Origin: Hydractinia symbiolongicarpus
Taxonomy: Eukaryota; Cnidaria; Hydrozoa; Anthoathecata; Hydractiniidae
Reading direction: 5' to 3'
Assembly: GCF_029227915.1 (NCBI RefSeq)
Contig: NC_079883.1
Location: 30,320,001 to 30,384,000, forward strand
DNA length: 64,000 nucleotides
Shown here: positions 51,201 through 62,215 of the stretch, one piece after another
How positions within the stretch are numbered: position 1 is the stretch's first letter
Layout of the letters: the number at the start of each line of letters is the position of its first letter
Position numbers and translations under genes: made by a program
Notes under the pieces: model-generated
Told to the model about the DNA's origin: nothing
Databases searched by the model: none
Seen by the model: the letters and a program-made list of their open reading frames with translations, nothing else

Positions 51201-53694
51201 CTGATAAATGTGATAAATGAGACAATTGGACTCCAAGAAATAACATTCCTCTTAATTTAACATGATTGCCGGATCTCAGCGATTACACTGGGCGCTGTGG
51301 TAGCGTTTCATTTAAAAATTTAAATTAGTAAGTCAATCTTTACTGTCGGACCAATCCTAGCCGTTATCGCGTGCTGAAGAAAGAGCGACAGTTTCAAAAA
51401 CTACATCTCACTTACTTTCTAACGGTGTCAGTCCGTTTGAGTTACAACAGTTGGGTCACATATTCGTGCCAACATGTATTTAGCGATATTTTTCTGATAT
51501 TACTAGGTTGCATCGCTTTTAACAGTGAAACGTTTGACTGTGGGACTTAATTGAACTGATTTTGGACTTTGACCTTATAAATGTGATAAATGTGCCAGTT
51601 TGACTACAAGAAATAACATTTTTCTTAATTCGACATGATTGCTTGGATTCAGCGAGTACACTATGCTCTGTGGTATTGCTTTTTTAAAAATTTAGATAAA
51701 TAAGTCCTTTTTTACTGTGGGACCAATCCTGTCCGTTAGCACGCACTGAAGAAATAGAGACATTCTCAAAAACCAAATCTCATTGACTTCGTGGCGGTAT
51801 CAATCCGTTTGAGATACAACGGCTGCGTCACATATTCGTACGAACATGTATTTACTGACAGTTTCCGATATTACAAAGTTATATCGCTTTTAACAATGAA
51901 ATGACTGACTGTGGGACTTAATTGAACTAACTTTGGCCTGTGACCATATAAATGTGATAAGTGAGCCAACTGGATTCCAAGAAATAATATTCTTCTTACT
52001 TTGACATGATTGTTGGAAATCAGCGATTACACTGGGCGCTGTGGAAGCACTTCATTTAAAAATTTAGATAAATAAGTCATTTTTTACTGTGGGACCAATC
52101 GTAGCCGTTATCGCGTGCTGAAGAAAGAGCGACAGTTTCAAAACTACATCTCACTTACTTTCTAACGGTGTCAGTCCGTTTCAGTTACAACAGTTGGGTC
52201 ACATATTCGTACCAACATGCATTTAGCAACATTTTTCTGATATTACTAGGTTGCATCGCTTTAAACAGTGAAAGGATTGACTGTGGGACTTAACTGAACT
52301 GATTTTGGACTTTGACCTTATATATGTGATAAATGTGCCAGTTTGACTACAAGAAATAACATTCTTCTTAATTCGACATGATTGCTTGGATTCAGCGAGT
52401 ACACTATGCTCTGTGGTAGCGCTTTTTTAAATATTTAGATAAATATGTCCTTTTTTACTGTGGTACCAACATGATTGACTGTGGGACTTAACTGAACTAA
52501 CTTTGGCCTGTGATAAGTGAGCCAACTTGACTCCAAGGAATAACATTCTTCTTAATTCGACATGATTGTTGGAAATCAGCAAGTACACCATGCTCTGTGG
52601 TACGCTTTTTTAAAAATTTAGATAAATAAGTCTCTTTTTACTGTGGGACCAATCCCAGCCGTAAGTTCGCGCTGAATAAATAGATACAGCTTCAAAAACT
52701 AAATTTCAATTACTTTCTAACGGTATCAGTCCGTTTGAGTTACAACGGTTGCGTCACATATTCGTACCAACATGTAGATAGTGATTTTTTCCGATATTAC
52801 TAGGCTGTATCGCTTTTAACAGTGAAACGATTGACTGTGGGACTTAATTGAACTAACTTTGGACTGTGACCTGATAAATGTGATAAATGAGCCAACTGGA
52901 CTCCAAGGAATAACATTCTTCTTAAATTGACATGATTGCTGGATTTCAGCGATTTCACAAGGCTCTGTGGTAGCGCTTTATTTAGAAGTTTAGATAAGTA
53001 AGTCTTTTTTTTACTGTGGGACCAATCCTGGCCGTTAGTACGCGCCAAAAAACAGAGGCATTCATAAAAACTACATTTCATTGCTTTTTGGCGGTATCAA
53101 TCCGTTTGAGTTACAACGTTTGCATCACATATCCGTGCCAACATGTTTTCCGAGATAACTAAGTTATATCGCTTTTAACAATGAAATGATTGACTGTGGG
53201 ACTTACTTGAACTAACTTTGGCCTGTGACCTTATAGATGTGATAAGTGAGCCAACTGGACTCCAAGAAATAATATTCTTTTTACTTTGACATGATTGTTG
53301 GAAATCAGCGATTACACTGGGCGCTGTGGAAGCGCTTCATTTAAAAATTTAGATAAATAAGTAGTTTTTTACTAGGGGACCAATCCTAGAGGTTATTGCG
53401 CGCTGAAAGAATAGAGACAGTTTCAAAAACTACATTTCAATGACTTTCTAGCGGTATCAGTCCGTTTGAGTTACAGCGGTTGCGTCACATATTCGTACCA
53501 ACATGTATTTAGCGATATATTTCCGCTACTACTTGCTTGCATCGCTTTTAACAGTGAAACGATTGACTGTGGGACTTAAGTGAACTGATTTTGGACTGTG
53601 ACCTTATAAATGTGAAAGTGAGACAATTGGACTTCAAGAAATAACATTCTTCTTAATTTGACATGATTGCCGAAACTCAGCGATTACACTGGGC
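51201..53694 (+). repeat. Domain B satellite with broken monomers
   Basis: Ordinary monomers except for two shortened ones: a 184-bp monomer starting near 52409, and a monomer near 53140 that lacks about 18 bp between GCCAACATG and TTTTCCGAG. No HOR register is evident across this segment, which looks like an older or less homogenised stretch. Confidence 0.75.
52409..52592 (+). repeat. Half-length satellite monomer, 184 bp
   Basis: The anchor interval is only 184 bp. The sequence passes from TTTTTTACTGTGG directly to TACCAACATGATTGACTGTGGGACTT, and a second gap follows in GGCCTGTGATAAGTGAGCC, where ACCTTATAAATG is missing. The remaining ends are normal. At least two deletions are needed to explain it. 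Confidence 0.85.
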
Positions 53695-56600
53695 GCTGTG
53701 GTAGCGCTTCATTTAAAAATTAAGATAAAAAATTCAGTTTTTACTGTGGGACCAATCCTAACCGTTAGCGCGCGCTGAAGAAAAAGAGACAGTTACAAAT
53801 GCGACATTTCACTGACTTTCTAATTGTGTCAGTCCGTTTGATTTACAACGGTTGGGTCACATATTCGTACCAACATGTATTTAGCGATATGTTTTTGATA
53901 TAACTAGGTTGCATCGCTTTTAACAGTGAAACGATTGATGGTGGGACTTAATTGAACTAACTTTGGACTGTGACCTGATAAACGTGATAAATGAGACAAT
54001 TGGACTCCAAGAAATAACATTCCTCTTAATTTGACATGATTGCCGGAACTCAGCGATTACACTGGGCGCTGTGGTAGCGTTTCCTTTAAAAATTTAAATA
54101 AATAAGTCAATCTTTACTGTCGGACCAATCCTAGCCGTTATCGCGTGCTGAAGAGAGAGCGACAGTTTCAAAAACTACATCTCACTTACTTTCTAACGGT
54201 GTCAGTCCGTTTGAGTTACAACAGTTGGGTCACATATTCGTGCCAACTTGTATTTAGCGATATTTTTCAGATATTACTAGGTTCCATCGCTTTTAACAGT
54301 GAAACGTTTGACTGTGGGACTTAATTGAACTGATTTTGGACTTTGACCTTATAAATGTGATAAATGTGCCAGTTTGACTACAAGAAATAACATTCTTCTT
54401 AATTCGACATGATTTCTTGGATTCAGCGAGTACACTATGCTCTGTGGTAGCGCTTTTTTTAAATATTTAGATAAATAAGTCTTTTTTACTGTGGGACCAA
54501 TCATGTCCGTTAGCACGCACTGAAGAAATAGAGACATTCTCAAAAACTACATCTCATTGACTTCTTGGCGGTATCAATCCGTTTGAGATACAACGGCTGC
54601 GTCACATATTCGTACCAACATGTATTTAGCGATATATTTCCGCTACTACTTGCTTGCATCGCTTTTAACAGTGAAACGATTGACTGTGGGACTTAATTGA
54701 ACTGATCCTGGACTGTGACCTTATAAATGTGAAAGTGACACAACTGGACTTCAAGAAATAACATTCTTCTGAATTTGACATGATTGCCGAAACTCAGCGA
54801 TTACACTGGGCGCTGTGGTAGCGCTTCATTTAAAAATTAAGATAAAAAATTCTGTTTTTACTGTGGGACCAATCCTAACCGTTAGCGCGCGCTGAAGAAA
54901 TAGAGACAGTTACAAATACGACATTTCACTGACTTTCTAACGGTGTCAGTCCGTTTGATTTACAACGGTTGGGTCACATATTCGTACCAACATGTATTTA
55001 GCGATATGTTTTTGATATAACTAGGTTGCATCGCTTTTAACAGTGAAACGATTGACGGTGGGACTTAATTGAACTAACTTTGGACTGTGATCTGATAAAC
55101 GTGATAAATGAGACAATTGGACTCCAAGAAATAACATTCCTCTTAATTTGACATGATTGCCGGAACTCAGCGATTACACTGGGCGCTTTGGTAGCGTTTC
55201 ATTTAAAAATATAAATAAATAAGTCAATCTTTACTGTCGGACCAATCCTAGCCGTTATCGCGTGCTCAAGAGAGAGCGACAGTTTCAAAAACTACATCTC
55301 ACTTACTTTCTAACGGTGTCAGTCCGTTTGAGTTACAACAGTTGGGTCACACATTCGTGCCAACTTGTATTTAGCGATATTTTTCAAACATTACTAGGTT
55401 GCATCGCTTTTAACAGTGAAACGTTTGACTGTGGGACTTAATTGAACTGATTTTGGACTTTGACCTTATAAATGTGACAGTTTGACTAAAAGAAATAACA
55501 TTCTTCTTAATTCGACGTGATTTCTTGGGTTCAGCGAGTACACTATGCTCTGTGGTAGCGCTTTTTTTAAATATTTAGATAAATAAGTCCTTTTTACTGT
55601 GGGACCAATCCTGTCCGTTAGCACGCACTGAAGAAATAGAGACATTCTCAAAAACTAAATCTCATTGACTTCGTGGCAGTATCAATCCGTTTGAGATACA
55701 ACGGCTGCGTCACATATTCGTACCAACATGTATTTACTGACAATTTTCCGATATTACTAAGTTATATCGCTTTTAACAATAAAATGATTGACTGTGGGAG
55801 TTAACTGAACTATATTTGGCCTGTGACCTTATAAATGTGATAAGTGAGCCAACTGGACTCCAAGAAATAACATTCTTCTTACTTTGACATGATTGTTGGA
55901 AATCAGCGATTACACTGGGCGCTGTGGAAGCGCTTCATTTAAAAATTTAGATAAATAAGTCATTTTTTACTGTGGGACAAATCCTAGCCGTTATAGCGCG
56001 CCCAAGAAATAGAGACAGTTTCAAAAACTACATTTCAATGACTTTCTAGCGGTATCAGTCCGTTTGAGTTACAACGGTTGCGTCACATATTCGTACCAAC
56101 ATGTATTTAGCGACATTTTTCCGCTATTACTATGTTGCATCGCTTTTAACATTGAAACGATTGACTGTGGGACTTAACTGAACTGATTCTGGACTGTGAC
56201 CTTATCAATGCGATAAATGAGCAAATTGGACTGCAAGGAATCACATTCTTTTTAATTCGACATGATTGCTGGAATTCAGCGGGTACACTATGCTCTGTGG
56301 TAGCGCTTTTTTAAAAATTTAGATAAATAAGTCTTTTTTTACTGTGGGACCAATCCAAGCCGTTAGTTCGCGCTGAAGAAAGAGCGACAGTTTCAAAAAC
56401 TACATCTCACTTACTTTCTAACGGTGTCAGTCCGTTTGAGTTACAACAGTTGGGTCACATATTAGTACAAACATGTATTTAGCAATATTTTTCTGATATT
56501 ACTAGGTTGCATCGCTTTTAACAGTGAAACGATTGACGGTGGGACTTAATTGAACTAACTTTGGACTGTGATCTGATAAACGTGATAAATGAGACAATTG

Positions 56601-58528
56601 GACTCCAAGAAATAACATTCCTCTTAATTTGACATGATTGCCGGAACTCAGCGATTACACTGGGCGCTTTGGTAGCGTTTCATTTAAAAATATAAATAAA
56701 TAAGTCAATCTTTACTGTCGGACCAATCCTAGCCGTTATCGCGTGCTGAAGAGAGAGCGACAGTTTCAAAAACTACATCTCACTTACTTTCTAACGGTGT
56801 CAGTCCGTTTGAGTTACAACAGTTGGGTCACACATTCGTGCCAACTTGTATTTAGCGATATTTTTCAAATATTACTAGGTTGCATCGCTTTTAACAGTGA
56901 AACGTTTGACTGTGGGACTTAATTGAACTGATTTTGAACTTTGACCTTATAAATGTGATAAATGTGCCAGTTTGACTACAAGAAATAACATTCTTCCTAA
57001 TTCGACATGATTTCTTGGGTTCAGCGAGTACACTATGCTCTGTGGTAGCGCTTTTTTTAAATATTTAGATAAATAAGTCCTTTTTACTGTGGGACCAATC
57101 CTGTCCGTTAGCACGCACTGAAGAAATAGAGACATTCTCAAAAACTAAATCTCATTGACTTCGTGGCAGTATCAATCCGTTTGAGATACAACGGTTGCGT
57201 CACATATTCGTACCAACATGTATTTACTGACAATTTTCCGATATTACTAAGTTATATCGCTCTTAACAATAAAATGATTGACTGTGGGACTTAACTGAAC
57301 TATATTTGGCCTGTGACCTTATAAATGTGATAAGTGAGCCAACTGGACTCCAAGAAATAACATTCTTCTTACTTTGACATGATTGTTGGAAGTCAGCGAT
57401 TACACTGGGCGCTGTGGAAGCGCTTCATTTAAAAATTTAGATAAATAAGTCATTTTTTACTGTGGGACAAATCCTAGCCGTTATAGCGCGCCCAAGAAAT
57501 AGAGACAGTTTCAAAAACTACATTTCAATGACTTTCTAGCGGTATCAGTCCGTTTGAGTTACAACGGTTGCGTCACATATTCGTACCAACATGTATTTAG
57601 CGACATTTTTCCGCTATTACTATGTTGCATCGCTTTTAACAGTGAAACGATTGACTGTGGGATTTAATTGAACTGATTCTGGACTGTGACCTTATAAATG
57701 CAATAAATAGGCCAATTGGACTCCAAGGAATAACATTCTTGTTAAATCGACAAGATTGCTGGAATTCAGCGAATACACTATGCTCTGTGGTAGCGCTGTT
57801 TTTAAAAATTTAGATAAATAAGTCTTTTTTTACTGTGGAAACAAACCTGGCCGTTAGTACGCGCCAAAAAAACAGAGGCATTCTCACAAACTACATTTCA
57901 TTGCCTTTTGGCGGTATCAATCCGTTTAAGTTACAACGGTTGCATCACATATTAGTACCAACATGTATTTAGTAACAGTTTTCCGATATTACTAAGTTAT
58001 ATCGCTTTTAACAATAAAATGATTGACTGTGGGACTTAACTGAACTATATTTGGCCTGTGACCTTATAAATGTGATAAGTGAGCCAACTGGACTCCAAGA
58101 AATAACATTCTTCTTACTTTGACATGATTGTTGGAAATCAGCGATTACACTGGGCGCTGTGGAAGCGCTTCATTTAAAAATTTAGATAAATAAGTCATTT
58201 TTTACTGTGGGACAAATCCTAGCCGTTATAGCGCGCCCAAGAAATAGAGACAGTTTCAAAAACTACATTTCAATGACTTTCTAGCGGTATCAGTCCGTTT
58301 GAGTTACAACGGTTGCGTCACATATTCGTACCAACATGTATTTAGCGACATTTTTCCGCTATTACTATGTTGCATCGCTTTTAACAGTGAAACGATTGAC
58401 TGTGGGACTTAACTGAACTGATTCTGGACTGTGACCTTATCAATACGATAAATGAGCAAATTGGACTCCAAGGAATAACATTCTTCTTAATTCGACATGA
58501 TTGCTGGAATTCAGCAGGTACACTATGC
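53695..58528 (+). repeat. 3-mer (1117 bp) then 4-mer (about 1490 bp) HOR
   Basis: Anchors 53695, 54068 and 54441 recur at 54812, 55185 and 55549 (offsets 1117, 1117, 1108; the last interval carries a small deletion where AATGTGATAAATGTGCCAG becomes AATGTGACAG). Then 55185, 55549 and 55921 recur at 56666, 57039 and 57411 (1481, 1490, 1490). From 57411 a near-dimeric pattern follows (58156 is +745). Confidence 0.83.
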
Positions 58529-59820
58529 TCTGTGGTAGCGCTTTTTAAAAAATTTAGATAAATAAGTCTTTTTTTACTGTGGGACCAATCCCAGCCGTTA
58601 GTTCGCGCTGGAGAAAGAGCGACAGTTTCAAAAACGACATCTCACTTACTTTCTAACGGTGTCAGTCCGTTTGAGTTACAACAGTTGGGTCACATATTAG
58701 TACGAACATATATTTAGCGATATTTTTCTGATATTACTAGGTTGCATCGCTTTTAACAGTGAAACGATTGACTGTGGGACTTAGTTGAACTAACATTGGA
58801 CTGTGACCTGATAAATGTGATAAATGAGACAATTGAACTCCAAGAAATAACATTCTTCTTAATTTTACATGATTGCCGGAACTCAACGATTACACTTGGC
58901 GATGTGGTAGCGCTTCATTTAAAAATTTAAAAAAAAAAGTCATTCTTTACTGTGGCACCAATCCTAGCCGTTATCGTGCTCTGAAGAAATAGAGACAGCT
59001 TCAAAAACTATATTTCAATTGCTTTCTAACGGTATCAGTCCGTTTGAGTTACAACGGTTGCGTCACATATTCGTACCAACATGTATTTAGCGATATTTTT
59101 CCGATATTACTAGGTTGCATCGCTTTTAACAGTGAAACGATTGACTGTGGGATTTAATTGAACTGATTCTGGACTGTGACCTTATAAATGCAATAAATGG
59201 GCCAATTGGACTCCAAGGAGTAACATTCTTGTTAAATCGACAAGATTGCTGGAATTCAGCGAGTACACTATGCTCTGTGGTAGCGCCGTTTTTAAAAATT
59301 TAGATAAATATGTCTTTTTTACTGTGGAACCAATCCTGGCCGTTAGTACGCACCAAAAAAACAGAGGCATTCTCAAAAACTACATTTCATTACCTTTTGG
59401 CGGTATTAATCCGTTTGAGTTACAACGGTTGCGTCACATATTAGTACCAACATGTATTTAGTAACAGTTTTCCGATATTACTAAGTTATATCGCTTTTAA
59501 CAATGAAATGATTGACTGTGGGACTTAATTGAACTAACTTTGACCTGTGACCTTATAAATGTGATAAGTGAGCCAACTGGACTCCATGAAATAATATTCT
59601 TCTCACTTTGACATGATTGTTGGAAATCAGCGATTACACTGGGCGCTGTGGAAGCGCTTCATTTAAAAATTTAGATAAATAAGTCATTTTTTACTGTGGG
59701 ACCAATCCTAGCCGCTATCGCACGCTGAAGAAATAGAGACAGTTTCAAAAACTACATTTCAAAGACTTTCTAGCGGTATCAGTCCGTTTGAGTTACAACG
59801 GTTGGGTCACATATTCGTAC
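58529..59820 (+). repeat. Domain B satellite, mixed monomers
   Basis: Monomers of about 371-373 bp of several types, including one with an A-run (AAATTTAAAAAAAAAAGTC near 58925) and an M2-like monomer with CGCACCAAAAAAACAGAGGC near 59345. No clear HOR and no non-satellite sequence. Confidence 0.75.
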
Positions 59821-61873
59821 CAACATGTAGTTAGCGATAGTATTCGGATATTACTAGGTTGCATCGCTTTTAACAGTGAAACGTTTGACTGTGGGATTTA
59901 ATTGAACTGATTTTGGACTTTGACCTTACAAATGTGATAAATGAGCAAGTTTGACTACAAGAAGTAACAATCTTCTTAATTTGACATGATTGCTGGAAGT
60001 TAGCGATTGCACTGGGCGCTGTGGTAGCGTTTTATTTAAAAATTAAGTTAAGTAAGTCATCTTTACTGTGGGACCAATCCCAGCCGTTAGTTCGCGCTGA
60101 AGAAATAGAGACAGTTTCAAAAACTACATTTCAAAGACTTTCTAGCGGTATCAGTCCGTTTGAGTTACAACGGTTGCGTCACATATTCGTACCAACATGT
60201 ATTTAGCGATATTGTTCGCTATTACTAGGTTGCATCGCTTTTAACAGCGAAGCGATTGACTGTGGGACTTAATTGAACTGATTTTGGACTGTGACCTTAT
60301 AACTGTGAAAGGGAGACAATTGGACTTCAAGAAATAACATTCTTCTTAATTTGACATGATTGCCAGAACTGAGCGATTACACTGGGCGCTGTGGTAGCGC
60401 TTCATTTTAAGATTTAAATAAATAAGTCATTTTTTACTGTGGGACCAATCCTAGCCGTTATCGCGCGCTGAAGAAATAGAGACAGTTTCAAAAACTACAT
60501 TTCAATGACTTTCTAGCGGTATCAGTCCGTTTGAGTTACAACGGTTGCGTCACATATTCGTACCAACATGTATTTAGCGATATTGTTCGCTATTACTAGG
60601 TTGCATCGCTTTTAACAGTGAAGCGATTGACTGTGGGACTTAATTGAACTGATTTTGGACTGTGACCTTATAAATGTGAAAGGGAGACAATTGGACTTCA
60701 AGAAATAACATTCTTCTTAATTTGACATGATTGCCAGAACTGAGCGAATACACTGGGCGCTGTGGTAGCGTTTTATTTAAAAATTTAAATGAATAAGTCA
60801 GTCTTTACTGTCGGACTAATCCTAGCCATTATTGCGTGCTGAAGAAAGAGCGACAGTTTCAAAAACTACATCTCACTTACTTTCTAACGGTGTCAGTCCG
60901 TTTGAGTTACAACGGTTGGGTCACATATTCGTACCAACATGTAATTAGCGATAGTATTCGGATATTACTAGGTTGCATCGCTTTTAACAGTGAAACGTTT
61001 GACTGTGGGATTTAATTGAACTGATTTTGGACTTTGACCTTACAAATGTGATAAATGAGCAAGTTTGACTACAAGAAGTAACAATCTTCTTAATTTGACA
61101 TGATTGCTGGAAGTTAGCGATTGCACTGGGCGCTGTGGTAGCGTTTTATTTAAAAATTAAGTTAAGTAAGTCATCTTTACTGTGGGACCAATCCCAGCCG
61201 TTATTTCGCGCTGAAGAAATAGAGACAGTTTCAAAAACTACATTTCAAAGACTTTCTAGCGGTATCAGTCCGTTTGAGTTACAACGGTTGCGTCACATAT
61301 TCGTACCAACATGTATTTAGCGATATTGTTCGCTATTACTAGGTTGCATCGCTTTTAACAGCGAAGCGATTGACTGTGGGACTTAATTGAACTGATTTTG
61401 GACTGTGACCTTATAACTGTGAAAGGGAGACAATTGGACTTCAAGAAATAACATTCTTCTTAATTTGACATGATTGCCAGAACTGAGCGATTACACTGGG
61501 CGCTGTGGTAGCGCTTCATTTTAAGATTTAAATAAATAAGTCATTTTTTACTGTGGGACCAATCCTAGCCGTTATCGCGCGCTGAAGAAAGAGCGACAGC
61601 TTCAAAAACTACATTTCAATTACGTTCTAACGGTATCAGTCCGTTTGAGTTACAACGGTTGCGTCACATATTTGTGCCAACATGTATTTAGCGATATTTT
61701 TTCGATATAACTAGGTTTCATCGCTTTTAACAGTGAAACGATAGTCAATCGGACTTAATTGAACTGATTCTGGACTGTGACCTAATAAATGCAATAAATG
61801 AGCCAATTGGACTCCAAGGAATAACATTCTTCTTAATTTGACATGATTGCTGGAATTCAGCGAGTACACTATG
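59821..61873 (+). repeat. 3-monomer HOR, 1114-bp period, mixing A- and B-type monomers
   Basis: Anchors 60018 and 60388 recur at 61132 and 61502, both +1114, and the junction marker GTA(G/A)TTAGCGATAGTATTCGG lies at 59827 and 60941. The first part of each period carries domain A letters (GATAGTATTCGG, CTACAAGAAGTAACAATC, AAGTTAAGTAAGTC) that are otherwise left of 31.7 kb. The other monomers (GCCAGAACTGAGCGA) occur only here. Confidence 0.87.
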
Positions 61874-62215
61874 CTCTGTGGTAGCGCTGTTTTTAAAAAT
61901 TTAGATAAATAAGTCTTTTTTTACTGTGGAACCAATCCTGGCCGTTAGCACGCACTGAAGAAATAGAGACATTCTAAAAAACTACGTCTCATTGACTTCT
62001 TGGCGGAATCAATCCGTTTGAGATACAACGGTTGCGTCACATATTTGTACCAACATGTATTTATTGACATTTTTCTGATATTACTAGGTTGCATCGCTTT
62101 TAACAATGAAATGATTGACTGTGGGACTTAATTGAACTAACTTTGGACTGTGACCTGATAATTGTGATAAATGAGACAATTGGACTCCAAGAAAAAACAT
62201 TCTTCTTAATTTGAC
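61874..62215 (+). repeat. Last, truncated 373-bp monomer
   Basis: A normal monomer from its anchor at 61874 to CTTCTTAATTTGAC, where it is cut before the expected ATGATTGCTGG and the 203-bp satellite starts. About 341 bp are present. Confidence 0.88.

Larger units (their letters stand above)
14847..62215 (+). repeat. 373-bp satellite array, right block (domains A and B)
   Basis: The same satellite resumes in phase after the LINE. The anchor interval spanning the insertion, 11739 to 15015, is 373 bp once the 2903 extra bases are removed. About 128 monomers follow in one orientation without interruption. 14847 to about 31690 continues domain A subfamilies. From about 31690 on, domain B subfamilies dominate (GTCAGTCCG, GTTGGGTCAC, TTCTGATATTACTAGGTTGC). 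The array ends within a monomer at 62215. No gene, RNA gene or other transposon was found in these 47 kb. Confidence 0.96.

Noticed and set aside
54349-61320. Short frames of 61-75 codons on both strands in domain B, some nearly identical
   Set aside because: They are satellite sequence read by chance. The similarity follows the HOR period (1114, 1117, 1481 bp) and not protein constraint.
1-62215. CRISPR-like or phage-type repeat array
   Set aside because: Repeats are about 372 bp with no unique spacers and no cas-like genes; the window is eukaryotic satellite DNA.
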